Under the pieces are notes generated by a model that had not been told where the DNA came from, searched no databases, and worked only from the letters and a program-made list of their open reading frames with translations. The translations under genes were made by a program, and so were the position numbers. A DNA stretch of 64,000 nucleotides, from the NCBI GenBank assembly GCA_965226565.1, contig CBDDDI010000006.1, forward strand, positions 175,443 to 239,442, given 5' to 3'. Below are positions 52,725 through 63,400 of this stretch, piece by piece. Each line of letters starts with the position of its first letter. Position 1 is the first letter of the stretch. Origin of the DNA: SZUA-444 sp965226565 (GTDB lineage: Bacteria > Bacillota > Clostridia > Oscillospirales > Ruminococcaceae).

Positions 52725-53758
52725 TGATAAATTTACTAAAAGAACTTTGTATGATTAACGGTATTTCTGGAAATGAAGAAAAAGTTAGAGAATTTATTAT
52801 TTCTCAAATAAAAGATTATTGTGAATATAGCGTTGATAATATAGGAAATGTAATTGCATTTAAAAAAGGAAATAAAACTCCAGAAAATAAAGTTATGATA
52901 TCTGCACATATGGATGAAGTTGGAATGATAATTACTTATATTAATTCTGATGGAACATTAAAGTTTACTACTATTGGTGGAGTAGATTCTAGAGTTATTT
53001 TTGGTAGACAAGTTGTTATTGGAAATAATAATATAACTGGAGTAATTGGATCAAAAGCTGTTCATAATCTTACTGCTGATGAAAGAAAAACTGCTATTAA
53101 AATTGAAGATATGTATATTGATATTGGTGCTAAAGATAAAGAAGAAGCAGAAAGTTTAGTAGGTTTAGGTGATTCAATTTATTTTAAATCTGAATTTATT
53201 GAATATGGTGATGGATTTATAAAATCAAAAGCTATTGATGATAGAATTGGCTGTGCAGTAATGATTGATCTTATAAAAAAAGATTTAGAATATGATACTT
53301 ATTTCACTTTTGTTACTCAAGAAGAAGTCGGATTAAGAGGCGCTAAAGTTGCTTCTTATACAGTTGATCCTGATATAGCTATTGTGCTTGAAGCAACAAC
53401 TGCAGCGGATATTCCAAGCGCAAGTGCAGAAAAACGTGTTTGTGAGCTTAAAAAAGGCGCTGTTGTTACATTTATGGATAGAGCAACTGTTTATAATAAA
53501 GATTTGTACAACCTTATTTTTGAAACAGCAAAAGAAAATGATATACCTTGTCAAACAAAAACAATGGTTGCAGGCGGAAATGATAGTGGAGCAATTCATA
53601 TTTCAAGAGGTGGAGTAAAAACTATCTCTGTTAGTGTTCCATGTAGATATTTACATTCTGCATCTTGTGTTATTAATAAAGAAGACTATTTTGCTGTTTA
53701 TAATCTAACTACTGAGTTTCTAAAAAAGGCATATAATTATGGTACAAATAGCAAATAA
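52724..53758 (+). CDS. M42 family metallopeptidase, copy 2
   Basis: 344 residues with SAHMDEVGMII, KAIDDRIGCAVM, VTQEEVGLRGAK, AIVLEATTAADIP (Glu as metal ligand where copy 1 has Asp) and RYLHSASCVI. Starts inside the stop codon of copy 1. The difference at the second metal position suggests a division of labour between the two peptidases. Confidence 0.88.
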   Translation: MINLLKELCMINGISGNEEKVREFIISQIKDYCEYSVDNIGNVIAFKKGNKTPENKVMISAHMDEVGMIITYINSDGTLKFTTIGGVDSRVIFGRQVVIGNNNITGVIGSKAVHNLTADERKTAIKIEDMYIDIGAKDKEEAESLVGLGDSIYFKSEFIEYGDGFIKSKAIDDRIGCAVMIDLIKKDLEYDTYFTFVTQEEVGLRGAKVASYTVDPDIAIVLEATTAADIPSASAEKRVCELKKGAVVTFMDRATVYNKDLYNLIFETAKENDIPCQTKTMVAGGNDSGAIHISRGGVKTISVSVPCRYLHSASCVINKEDYFAVYNLTTEFLKKAYNYGTNSK

Positions 53759-54500
53759 TCTTGAACTTGTATTACAAAGGCTTGATAATTCTCATTATTC
53801 AAATAAAATAATAGCAAATTTTAAAGCATATTCTGATTGTTATGATTTTTGTAGATTTTATGAAATAATTGACAATACTAAAGTAGTAGGATTAATAAAT
53901 TTATTTAATTCTTCTATGGTTATTTCAGTATTTGATCTTGATGATGTAGAAACAATTATTAATGATATTTGTATTTTTGTTAATATTAATAAGCCAAATA
54001 GTATAGAAGGTCAAAAATGTATTGTAAATAAGTTGGCTTTATTTGTTAGCCAATATTCTAAAGTGGATAGAGCATATTTTAAGTTTGAAAAAACTTTAAA
54101 TACAGATAATTTAATTATTGATAAGAATCCATCGTTTGATAAGGTTTTTGATGTTTTAAAAGATGGATTTGATTCAATAAAAAATAATTATGCAATGTGG
54201 CTTACTGATGTTTCTCATAGAGTAAGAAGAAATCAAAGTTTTGTTTATTTGTATAATGATTGCAGCACAGCAACTGTGCAGTATATATTAGATAATAAAG
54301 CTTTTGTTGGACTTGTTGCAACGAAAAAAGATAAAAGAGGAAAAGGATATGCAAAAAAGTTATTAAACTATATTTGCAATGAATTTATGTTAGAAGATAT
54401 TGAAACTTTTCTTTTAGCAAGAGAAGAACGTATAGGGTTTTATAAGGAAATAGGTTTTAAAGAGCTATCAAGGGATTTAATATTAGAAAGGAATTTATAA
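53739..54500 (+). CDS. GNAT-family acetyltransferase
   Basis: 253 residues. The C-terminal third has the acetyl-CoA loop TKKDKRGKGYAKKLLNYI (the R/Q-x-x-G-x-G/A motif) and EERIGFYKEIGFKEL. The N-terminal two thirds are not recognised and may bring a substrate. It overlaps the M42 gene by 20 bases, so it is translated in coupling. Substrate unknown. Confidence 0.7.
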   Translation: MVQIANNLELVLQRLDNSHYSNKIIANFKAYSDCYDFCRFYEIIDNTKVVGLINLFNSSMVISVFDLDDVETIINDICIFVNINKPNSIEGQKCIVNKLALFVSQYSKVDRAYFKFEKTLNTDNLIIDKNPSFDKVFDVLKDGFDSIKNNYAMWLTDVSHRVRRNQSFVYLYNDCSTATVQYILDNKAFVGLVATKKDKRGKGYAKKLLNYICNEFMLEDIETFLLAREERIGFYKEIGFKELSRDLILERNL

Positions 54501-54506
54501 AATCAA

Positions 54507-55781
54507 ATGGACAGTACAAGAAATTTTTTTAATATAGATAAAAGATTAGTAAGTATCGGTGCAATTGCCGAAGATTTGTGTTTAGATACATTTGAAAAAG
54601 TAGATCAAATTGCGAGATATAATGGTCAAAAGGTACTTTCTGCATTTATTAATAATAAAGTAAGTGAAACTTCATTAAAAGGTAGCACAGGATATGGATA
54701 TGGAGATGTAGGAAGAGATGTAATAGATCAAATTTATGCAGAAGTTTTCGGTGCGGAAGATGCTTTGGTAAGACATAATTTTGTTTCAGGTACACATACT
54801 TTGTCAGTAGCTCTTTTTGGAGTGTTAAGACCAAATGATGTACTACTTTCTGTTACAGGAAAACCTTATGATACTCTTGAAGAGGTAATAGGTTTACAAG
54901 GTGAAAAAGGCAATGGATCTCTTATTGATTATGGAATTAATTATGATGAGATTGCTTTGACTAAAGATGGTAAAGTAAATTATGATGCAATTAAAGAAAA
55001 AGCAGTAGATGCGAAAGTAGTGTATATACAGCGTTCAAGAGGTTATTCTTTAAGACCATCACTATCAGTAAAACAAATAGGAAAGATTTCTCGTATAGCA
55101 AAAAGAGCTAATCCAAATGTAATTGTTATGGTGGATAATTGTTATGGTGAATTTGTTGAAGAACAAGAGCCTACACAAGTAGGAGCTGATTTAATTGTAG
55201 GATCTTTGATAAAAAATCCAGGAGGAGCTATAGCTTCCACAGGAGGATATATTGCTGGTAGAAAAGATTTAATTGAATTATGTTCATATAGATTAACATG
55301 TGTTGGAATGGGAAAAGAAGTAGGATGTTCATTAAATCAAAATAGAGAAATGCTTATGGGATTTTTCTTAGCACCTGAAATTGTAGCGAACGCTGTAAAA
55401 ACAGCTACATTTGCTAGTGAATTTTTTAATCTATTAGGATATGAATGTTTTCCAAAAGAAGGAGAACATAGATCAGATATAATTACAGCAATAAAACTTG
55501 GTGATGAAAAATCACTTATAGCATTTTGCCAAGGAATCCAAAAAGGTTCTCCAGTTGATTCTTTTGTCTCACCAGAGCCTTGGGATATGCCAGGATATGA
55601 TAGTAAAGTTATTATGGCAGCAGGAGCATTTACACTTGGAGCTTCAATAGAATTATCAGCTGATGCTCCATTAAAAGATCCATATGCAGTTTGGTTACAA
55701 GGTGGAATAACATATTCTACAGGTAAAACAGGAATTTTACTTGCTTCACAAGAAATGCTAGATAGAGGAATAATTAAATAA
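54507..55781 (+). CDS. PLP-dependent enzyme, methionine gamma-lyase/YnbB family
   Basis: 424 residues: GSTGYGYGDVGRDVIDQIYAEVFGAEDALVRHNFVSGTHT, split here as GSTGYGYGDVGRDVI and VRHNFVSGTHT, then MVDNCYGEF and the PLP-lysine segment GSLIKNPGGAIASTGGYIAG. These match PF06838 (YnbB, sometimes named aluminium-resistance protein). The family has a Cys/Met-metabolism fold. In Firmicutes it often sits near murD/hprK-like housekeeping genes. The exact reaction is not established. Confidence 0.82.
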   Translation: MDSTRNFFNIDKRLVSIGAIAEDLCLDTFEKVDQIARYNGQKVLSAFINNKVSETSLKGSTGYGYGDVGRDVIDQIYAEVFGAEDALVRHNFVSGTHTLSVALFGVLRPNDVLLSVTGKPYDTLEEVIGLQGEKGNGSLIDYGINYDEIALTKDGKVNYDAIKEKAVDAKVVYIQRSRGYSLRPSLSVKQIGKISRIAKRANPNVIVMVDNCYGEFVEEQEPTQVGADLIVGSLIKNPGGAIASTGGYIAGRKDLIELCSYRLTCVGMGKEVGCSLNQNREMLMGFFLAPEIVANAVKTATFASEFFNLLGYECFPKEGEHRSDIITAIKLGDEKSLIAFCQGIQKGSPVDSFVSPEPWDMPGYDSKVIMAAGAFTLGASIELSADAPLKDPYAVWLQGGITYSTGKTGILLASQEMLDRGIIK

Positions 55782-55814
55782 AATTAATATTTAAAAAATA
55801 TGGAGGTGCAAGAA

Positions 55815-56771
55815 ATGGTAGATGTTTATACAGTGCCACTTAAAGAGATAATTGATACTTTTAATTTGGAAACAATATATCTTCCTAAATCAGAAAAAGA
55901 TATTGAGATTTCTGAAAACGAGGTAACAAGACCAGGTGCACAGCTTATGGGATTTTACGAATATTTTAATGCAGATAGAATACAGATTTTTGGAAATATG
56001 GAAATTGCATATCTTCAAAGTATTTCAGAAGAAACAAGAAGAGATAGACTTGATAAATTATTCTCATATAAATTTCCTTGTGCAATAATTTCAAGAGGAC
56101 TAGATGTTTTTCCTGAAATGATTGAGTGTGCAAAAAAATATGAAATTCCTTTGCTTAGATCTGATGAATCAACATCAAACTTTTTGGCCGCACTTTTACA
56201 AATGCTAAATGTAAAACTTGCACCTAGAATTACACGACATGGTGTTCTTATAGAAGTATATGGTGAAGGATTGTTTATTTGTGGTGAAAGTGGAGTTGGT
56301 AAAAGTGAAGCTGCAATTGAGCTTATTAAAAGAGGACATCGTTTGATTGCTGATGATGCAGTTGAAATAAGAAAAACTTCAAATGTAACTTTGGTTGGAT
56401 CTTCACCAGAAAATATACGACATTTTTTGGAGCTTAGAGGTATAGGAATTATTAATGCTAGACAAATTTTTGGTGTTGGTGCTGTAAAGATTTCTGAAAA
56501 AATTGACTTAATTGTTAATCTTGAGCTTTGGGATTCTGAAAAAGTATATGATAGAATGGGTGTTGATAATAGTTATGCATCTATTTTAGGAGTAAAAGTT
56601 CCTTCATTAACTATTCCTGTAAAACCAGGACGTAATATAGCAGTAATATTAGAAGTTGCAGCTATGAACAATAGACAAAAGAAAATGGGATATAACGCAG
56701 CGAGAGAACTTCTTAAAAATCTTGGATTAAATATGGAAAATAAAGAAGATCAAATTACAATGTGGGAATAA
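55815..56771 (+). CDS. hprK: HPr kinase/phosphorylase
   Basis: 318 residues. The C-terminal kinase domain has GLFICGESGVGKSEAAIELI (Walker A near residue 150), HRLIADDAVEI, and the family signature LELRGIGIINARQIFG. It phosphorylates HPr on Ser46 and controls carbon catabolite repression. ATG 55815 behind GGAGG is used. It heads the conserved hprK-PHP-murB-rapZ-whiA-dnaE order. Confidence 0.93.
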   Translation: MVDVYTVPLKEIIDTFNLETIYLPKSEKDIEISENEVTRPGAQLMGFYEYFNADRIQIFGNMEIAYLQSISEETRRDRLDKLFSYKFPCAIISRGLDVFPEMIECAKKYEIPLLRSDESTSNFLAALLQMLNVKLAPRITRHGVLIEVYGEGLFICGESGVGKSEAAIELIKRGHRLIADDAVEIRKTSNVTLVGSSPENIRHFLELRGIGIINARQIFGVGAVKISEKIDLIVNLELWDSEKVYDRMGVDNSYASILGVKVPSLTIPVKPGRNIAVILEVAAMNNRQKKMGYNAARELLKNLGLNMENKEDQITMWE

Positions 56772-56785
56772 ATTAGGAGAGTAAA

Positions 56786-57511
56786 ATGAAAATACAAGCA
56801 GATTTACACACACATACAATTGCATCTACACATGCATATTCTACAATTATTGAAAATTCTGTTAGTGCTAAAGAAATGGGATTAAAAGCTGTTGCTATGA
56901 CAGATCATGCACCAAAAATGAGTGATGCACCACATGTTTGGCATTTTCATAATATGGGAGCTATTCCTGAAAAATTAAATGGCGTTTATATTGTAAAAGG
57001 AATAGAAGCTAATATACTTGATTTTAATGGCAATATAGATGTTGATGAGAATCTCTATAAATTTCTTTCATGGGTTGTTGCATCTATGCATGGTCCTGTT
57101 GTAACACCAGGAAGTGTGGAAGAGAATACAAAGGCTTATATAAATGCTTGTAAAAATCCATATATAGATGTTTTTGGTCATACATCAACAAATGAATATC
57201 TATGGTCTTATGAAGAAGGACTAAAAGCAGTTAAGGAATATGGAAAAATTATTGAACTTAATGAGAGCTCAATTAAAACTCGCAAGGGTGCTTTAGAGAA
57301 CATGGTTGAGATTTTAAAATTATGTAAATTAAATCAGATTCCTATTTGTGTTAATACAGATAGTCATTTTTGTTATAAAATAGGTAAAACACCATTATCA
57401 ATAAAAATTCTTGAAGAATTAGACTTTCCAAAAGATTTAATTTTTAATTTAGAATGGGAAAGAGTTAAAGAATATATCCAAAATAAACATCCAAATACTT
57501 TTTCTGAATAA
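56786..57511 (+). CDS. PHP-domain phosphatase (YcdX-like)
   Basis: 241 residues: ADLHTHTIASTHAYSTI at the start, MTDHAPKMSDAPH, GIEANILDFNG, SMHGP and NTDSHFCYKIG, which supply the trinuclear metal ligands of the PHP fold. It is a YcdX-type phosphatase rather than histidinol-phosphatase; the physiological substrate is not known. It lies 14 bases after hprK. Confidence 0.85.
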   Translation: MKIQADLHTHTIASTHAYSTIIENSVSAKEMGLKAVAMTDHAPKMSDAPHVWHFHNMGAIPEKLNGVYIVKGIEANILDFNGNIDVDENLYKFLSWVVASMHGPVVTPGSVEENTKAYINACKNPYIDVFGHTSTNEYLWSYEEGLKAVKEYGKIIELNESSIKTRKGALENMVEILKLCKLNQIPICVNTDSHFCYKIGKTPLSIKILEELDFPKDLIFNLEWERVKEYIQNKHPNTFSE

Positions 57512-57577
57512 GATTTATTCTTTTTGAGTAAAATGTAAAAGGCACAAAATGCCTTAATAATTTTAGGGAGTAAATTA

Positions 57578-58504
57578 ATGCAAGAAATATGCAATGAATA
57601 TAATAATTTTATTAAGTATGCGAAGAAATTAGGATGTAATGTTAAAGAAAATGTGAAGCTTTCTGAATATACATCATTTAAAATTGGTGGGCTTTGTAAA
57701 GCAGTTATATCTGTTAATTCTGTAGAAACAGCTAAAGAGTTTATAAAAAAAGCAACAGAAGAGAATTTGTCTTATTATGTTTTAGGTAAAGGTTCTAATG
57801 TTTTGGTTGAAGATAATGGATTTGATGGTTTAATATTTTTAATTGGTAAAGATTTTTCAGATATAAAGCTTATTGATGAAAATATTATAGAATGTGAATC
57901 AGGTGTGTCTTTATCAAAACTAGCAAGTTTTGCTTATGAAAATTCATTAACAGGTTTAGAATTTTCTTTTGGAATTCCTGGAACAGTCGGTGGAGCTGTT
58001 TTTATGAATGCTGGAGCTTATGGTGGAGAAATAAAAGATATAATTATTTCAGCTCAAGCAATAGATAAAAAAGGTAATGTAATAGAATTTGAAAAAGATC
58101 AACTTGATCTTTCATATCGTCATAGTGTTTTTTCTAATAATGAATATATTATTACTAAAGCTGTGTTTGGTTTACAAAAAGGTGATAAAGAAGAAATACG
58201 ATCAAAAATGGATGAATTAATGTCTAAACGTAAAAATAAACAACCTTTGGATTATCCAAGTGCAGGTAGTACATTTAAAAGGCCAGAAGGAAGCTATGCT
58301 TCTCTTTTAATAGAGCAGTGTGGATTAAAAGGACTTAGTGTAGGTGGAGCAGAAGTAAGTACTAAACATAGCGGGTTTGTGATAAATAAAAATAATGCAA
58401 GTTGTAAAGATGTTATAGATTTAATATCAGAAGTTAAAAGAATTGTTTTAGAAAAAACTGGATATAATTTAGAATGTGAAGTTAAAATAATATCAAATAC
58501 ATAA
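57578..58504 (+). CDS. murB: UDP-N-acetylenolpyruvoylglucosamine reductase
   Basis: 308 residues, type II. FAD site: VLGKGSNVLVEDNGFDG and FSFGIPGTVGGAVFMNAGAYG; catalytic Ser in PSAGSTFKRPEGSYA and Glu in LECEVKII. It reduces the enolpyruvyl group to give UDP-MurNAc, the step before MurC and MurD. ATG 57578 is preceded by AGGGAG. Confidence 0.94.
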   Translation: MQEICNEYNNFIKYAKKLGCNVKENVKLSEYTSFKIGGLCKAVISVNSVETAKEFIKKATEENLSYYVLGKGSNVLVEDNGFDGLIFLIGKDFSDIKLIDENIIECESGVSLSKLASFAYENSLTGLEFSFGIPGTVGGAVFMNAGAYGGEIKDIIISAQAIDKKGNVIEFEKDQLDLSYRHSVFSNNEYIITKAVFGLQKGDKEEIRSKMDELMSKRKNKQPLDYPSAGSTFKRPEGSYASLLIEQCGLKGLSVGGAEVSTKHSGFVINKNNASCKDVIDLISEVKRIVLEKTGYNLECEVKIISNT

Positions 58505-58586
58505 TAACGATTTGTTGATAAAAATAATTACACTTGTGTCAAATAAATCAATTTAACAGAATGCAAATCAAATTTAGGAGGATATT

Positions 58587-59453
58587 ATGAATTTTATAAT
58601 TGTAACAGGTTTATCTGGTTCAGGAAAATCATGTGCTGTCAATGTTTTGGAGGACATGGGTTTTTATTGTGTAGATAATATGCCACCAGAACTTATACCT
58701 AAATTTGCAGAAATTTGTTCTCAATCTGATGGAAATATTGAAAATGTTGCAATTGTAACTGACATAAGAGGTGGAGATTTATTTTTAAAACTTAGAGACA
58801 CTATTGGTGTTATGCAAAAACAAGGTACAAAAGTTAAGATTATGTTTTTGGATTCAAATGATGATGTGCTTTTAATAAGATATAAAGAAACTAGAAGAAA
58901 ACATCCATTAGATGAAAAAGTCCATGGAAGTTTAAATAGAGCTATTGCTTCTGAAAGAAAAATGCTTTCTTCTGTAAAAGCAATTGCTGATTATTATATT
59001 GATACATCAGATTTATCACCTACTCAGTTAAAATCAAGAGTAAATGATATTTTCCTTGATAACTCTGATGACTTTATGCAAATTATAGTATCTTCTTTTG
59101 GATTTAAATTTGGAAGTTATTCAGAAGCAGATTTAGTATTTGATGTAAGATGTTTACCAAATCCTTTTTATATTAAAGAGTTAAAAGGTCATACTGGATT
59201 AGAAAATTGCGTAAGTGATTATGTTATGAAATTTGATCAATCACAAAAGCTTTATGAAAAATTAGTAGATTTAGTTGAATTTTCAATTCCACTTTATATA
59301 AAAGAAGGTAAAAGCCAACTTGTAATTGCTTTTGGTTGTACTGGAGGAAAACATAGATCTGTTACTTTTGCAGAAAAGCTTGGTAGAAGTTTAATTGAAA
59401 AAGGTTATAAAGCTCGTTTAAGACATAGAGATATTGAAAAATACAAAAGGTAA
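58587..59453 (+). CDS. rapZ: RNase adapter/UDP-GlcNAc-binding nucleotide-binding protein
   Basis: 288 residues: Walker A TGLSGSGKSCAVNVLEDMG at the start, CVDNMPPELIPKF, YIDTSDLSP and the C-terminal IAFGCTGGKHRSVTFAE. This is the YvcJ/RapZ family. In Bacillus YvcJ is a GTPase linked to competence and gamma-proteobacterial RapZ controls glmS by RNA decay. AGGAGG precedes the ATG. Confidence 0.93.
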   Translation: MNFIIVTGLSGSGKSCAVNVLEDMGFYCVDNMPPELIPKFAEICSQSDGNIENVAIVTDIRGGDLFLKLRDTIGVMQKQGTKVKIMFLDSNDDVLLIRYKETRRKHPLDEKVHGSLNRAIASERKMLSSVKAIADYYIDTSDLSPTQLKSRVNDIFLDNSDDFMQIIVSSFGFKFGSYSEADLVFDVRCLPNPFYIKELKGHTGLENCVSDYVMKFDQSQKLYEKLVDLVEFSIPLYIKEGKSQLVIAFGCTGGKHRSVTFAEKLGRSLIEKGYKARLRHRDIEKYKR

Positions 59454-59467
59454 GGAGAGAGAATTAA

Positions 59468-60373
59468 GTGTCTTTTTCATCTACTGTAAAAGAAGAGATA
59501 ATTGAAGGAATAAATAATAGAGATAAATCAAAAGCTTGTTTGTATGGAATGTTTGTTTCTTGTAAAGAGTTTTCAGAAAATGAAATTACACTTTTAACAG
59601 CTAATGAAAGTGTAGCTGTGTTTTTTAAAAACTCTATAAATAGATTATTAAAAGAAGAAATTGTTTTTATTGAGAGAACAGCAAAAAATACTAGGATAAA
59701 CAAGTTTATTGTAACTTTAAAAGAAAAAGATTATATAAAAAGAATTTTGGATTTATATAAAATTAACAATACGCAGGAAATAGATTATTCAGTAATAGGT
59801 AAAAAGAAATTTTATAGTTTTTTTATAGCAGGTTGTTTTTTAGTTTGTGGTAGTGTAAATGATCCTTTAAAAGAATATCATTTTGAATTTGTATGTCAAC
59901 ATAATGATAATTTAAATAAAATTTCTGAAATATTATTGCAAATTGGTATTGAAATGAAAACTACAATCAGAAAAAATTGTAATGTTTTGTACATAAAAGA
60001 AAGTGAAAATATTGAAGATATACTAACATATATGGGCGCATCAAAAAGCTCACTTGAAATTATGAATGTTAAAATTTTAAAAGATGTTAGAAATAAAATA
60101 AATAGAGCAGTTAATTGTGACAATGCAAATATAGAAAAAACTCTTAAAGCTGCAGAAAAACAAATTGAAGATATTGAGTTTATACAAAACAAAATTGGGT
60201 TAGATAATATTTCAAAAGAACTTAGAGATATAGCTGTTTTAAGACTTGAAAATCCTGATTGGAATTTAAAAGAACTTGCAGCTGGATTAATTCCATCAAT
60301 AAGTCGTTCTGGAGCTAATCATAGACTTAATAGAATTAAAAAAATAGCTGAAGAGCTTAAAAGTAAAGTATAA
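59468..60373 (+). CDS. whiA: WhiA-family DNA-binding regulator
   Basis: 301 residues starting at GTG behind AAGGAG. SFSSTVKEEII at the start and a LAGLIDADG-homing-endonuclease-like part (FIAGCFLVCGSVNDP), then a helix-turn-helix near the end (KELAAGLIPSISRSGANHRLNRI). WhiA influences cell division and chromosome segregation in Firmicutes and sporulation in Streptomyces. It overlaps nothing and lies 14 bases after rapZ. Confidence 0.94.
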   Translation: MSFSSTVKEEIIEGINNRDKSKACLYGMFVSCKEFSENEITLLTANESVAVFFKNSINRLLKEEIVFIERTAKNTRINKFIVTLKEKDYIKRILDLYKINNTQEIDYSVIGKKKFYSFFIAGCFLVCGSVNDPLKEYHFEFVCQHNDNLNKISEILLQIGIEMKTTIRKNCNVLYIKESENIEDILTYMGASKSSLEIMNVKILKDVRNKINRAVNCDNANIEKTLKAAEKQIEDIEFIQNKIGLDNISKELRDIAVLRLENPDWNLKELAAGLIPSISRSGANHRLNRIKKIAEELKSKV

Positions 60374-60410
60374 ATAATATTTATTATTAAAATATTAGGA
60401 GTAAATATAA

Positions 60411-63400
60411 GTGAGTAATTTTGTTCATCTTCATGTTCATAGTGAATATAGCCTTCTTGATGGAGCTTGTAGAATTAAAGAACTTGTAAAAAAAGTAAAA
60501 GATTTAGATCAAAAAGCAGTTGCTGTAACAGATCATGGCAATATGTATGCTGCTATTGATTTTTATAATGAGTGTAAAGCTAGAGGAATAAAACCAATTA
60601 TAGGATGTGAAGTTTACGTTGCTCCTAGGAGCAGATTTGATAAAGTTCATAAACTGGATTTTTCTCCTTATCATTTAGTGCTTCTTTGTAAAAATAATAT
60701 TGGTTATCAAAATTTAATAAAACTTGTATCTATAGGATATATAGATGGATTTTATAATAAGCCACGAGTTGATTTAGAGATTCTAGAAAAATACTCAGAA
60801 GGGCTTATTTGTTTGTCTGCTTGTTTGGCTGGAGAAGTTTCAAGAAATTTGTTATCTGATAATTATGAAGAAGCGAAAAAAGTTGTATTAAAATATAAAA
60901 AAATTTTTGGTGAAGATAATTATTATATAGAGGTTCAAAATCATGGATTAGATGAACAAATTCATATTTTACCATTGTTATATAGATTGTCTTTTGAAAC
61001 TGGTGTACCTCTTGTTGCTACTAATGATGCACATTACATTGATAAAAAAGATGCAAAAATGCAGAAAATTTTAATGTGTATATCAACAAATACATTTATA
61101 GATGATCCAAATGCTATGGATTTTGGAACTGATGAGTTTTATATAAAAGATGAGCAAGAAATGAGAGAATCTTTTTTTGGTCATGATGAGGCTATAGAAA
61201 ATACAGCCAAAATTGCTGATAGATGTAATGTCGAATTCGAGTTTGGAAAAACAAAATTGCCTGTTTTTAAAATGCCAGGAGTTAGTGATAATAAAGAATT
61301 TTTTATTAATTTGTGTAAAAAAGGTTTGAATAAAATTTATGGTGATAACCATGATGAAAGTTTAGATAAAAGACTTAAATATGAGCTTGATATAATTATA
61401 AAAATGGGATTTGTTGATTATTTTTTAATTGTCTGGGATTTTATAAGGTTTGCTAAAGAAAATCAAGTTCCTGTTGGACCTGGAAGAGGTTCTGGAGCTG
61501 GTAGTTTGTGTGCATATGTAATTGGAATCACAGGTATTGATCCTATAAAATATAATCTTCTTTTTGAAAGATTTTTAAATCCTGAAAGAGTAAGTATGCC
61601 TGACTTTGATATTGATTTTTGTATTGAAGGAAGACAAAGTGTTATTGATTATGTTGTAGAAAAATATGGCAGTAATCATGTTGCTCAAATTGTGACATTT
61701 GGTACACTTGGAGCAAGAGCTGCAATTCGTGATGTAGCAAGAGCAATGGGAGTTTCATATCAAATTGCGGATACTGTTGCAAAACAAATACCTTTTGGAT
61801 TAGATATAACTATAGATAAAGCTTTAGAGAAAAATGCTGATTTTAAAGCAATGTATTTAGGTGATGCAAAAATTCATGAACTTGTTGATACAGCAAAAAA
61901 AGTTGAAGGTATGCCAAGACATACTTCAACTCATGCTGCTGGTGTTGTTATTACAGATAAGCCTGTTAGTGAGTATGTTCCATTGCAAAAAACAGATGAT
62001 TTTGCAGTAACACAATATACGATGACAACTCTTGAACGTTTAGGTCTTTTAAAAATGGATTTTTTAGGACTTAGAAATTTAACAGTTATAAGAGATTGTG
62101 AAAGAAATATTCATAAGAATCAACCTGATTTTAATATAAAAAATATTTCATATGATGATAAAGATGTTTTTAAAATGCTTTCACTTGGTAAAAGTCAAGG
62201 AGTTTTTCAATTTGAAAGTGCTGGAATGATAGCTACAATTATTAAATTACAACCTGTTTCTTTAGAAGATTTGATTGCTGTTATTTCTTTGTATCGTCCA
62301 GGTCCTATGGATTCTATTCCTAAATATATTAAAAATAGGCATAATCCATCTTTGGTGACATATAAAACACCATTACTAAAAGATATTCTTGAAGTAACAT
62401 ATGGATGTGTTGTTTATCAAGAGCAAGTTATGCAGATTTTTCAAAAATTAGCTGGATATACTTATGGAAGAGCAGATATAGTTAGACGTGCAATGTCAAA
62501 GAAAAAGCATGATGTGATGCAAAAAGAACGTCATAGTTTTATTTATGGAGATAAAAATGAAGATGGTTTAGTTAGTTGTGTTGGAGCGTTGGCAAATGGA
62601 GTTGATGAAAAAACAGCTAATGAGATTTTTGATGAAATGATTAATTTTGCATCATATGCGTTTAATAAATCACATGCTGCTGCTTATGCTACTCTTTCTT
62701 ATCAAACAGCATATTTAAAATGTAATTATTATAAAGAATATATGTCTGCACTTTTAACTAGTGTTATTGATAATACAAATAAGATTATTGAATATACTTC
62801 TGATTTAGAAAGCAATGGAGTTAAGTTATTAAATCCTGATATTAATGAAAGTTTTGAAGGTTTTACTCCTGTTAAAGATGGAATTAGATTTGCACTTTTG
62901 GCATTAAAAAACATGGGCAGAGGTGTAATTAGAGATATAGTAAAAGAACGTGAGAAAAATGGCAAATTTACTTCTTTGCAAGATTTTTTGGAAAGAATGT
63001 ATGGTCATGAAATAAATAGTAGAGCTATTGAGGCACTTATAATGTGTGGAGCTTTTGATAGTTTTCCTACTAATAGAAAACAAATGATTAATAATTTTGA
63101 TAGAATAATGACTGCTGTTTCTCAAAATAAACGAAATAATCTAGAAGGACAACTTGATTTGTTTGGAAATATGGAAGATGATAATTCACAAGGTGTTGTG
63201 ATGGATATTCCATATGAAAAAGAATACTCATTTTTAGAACTTTTAGAAATGGAAAAAAGATCTTCTGGAATATATATATCAGGTCATCCATTATCAAATT
63301 ATAGTGAGTATATTTCTCTTTCGAAACTTAATAATATAACTGATATTATTAATAATAAATATAAAGATAAATCGCAAATAAAAATTATGTGTATGCTAAG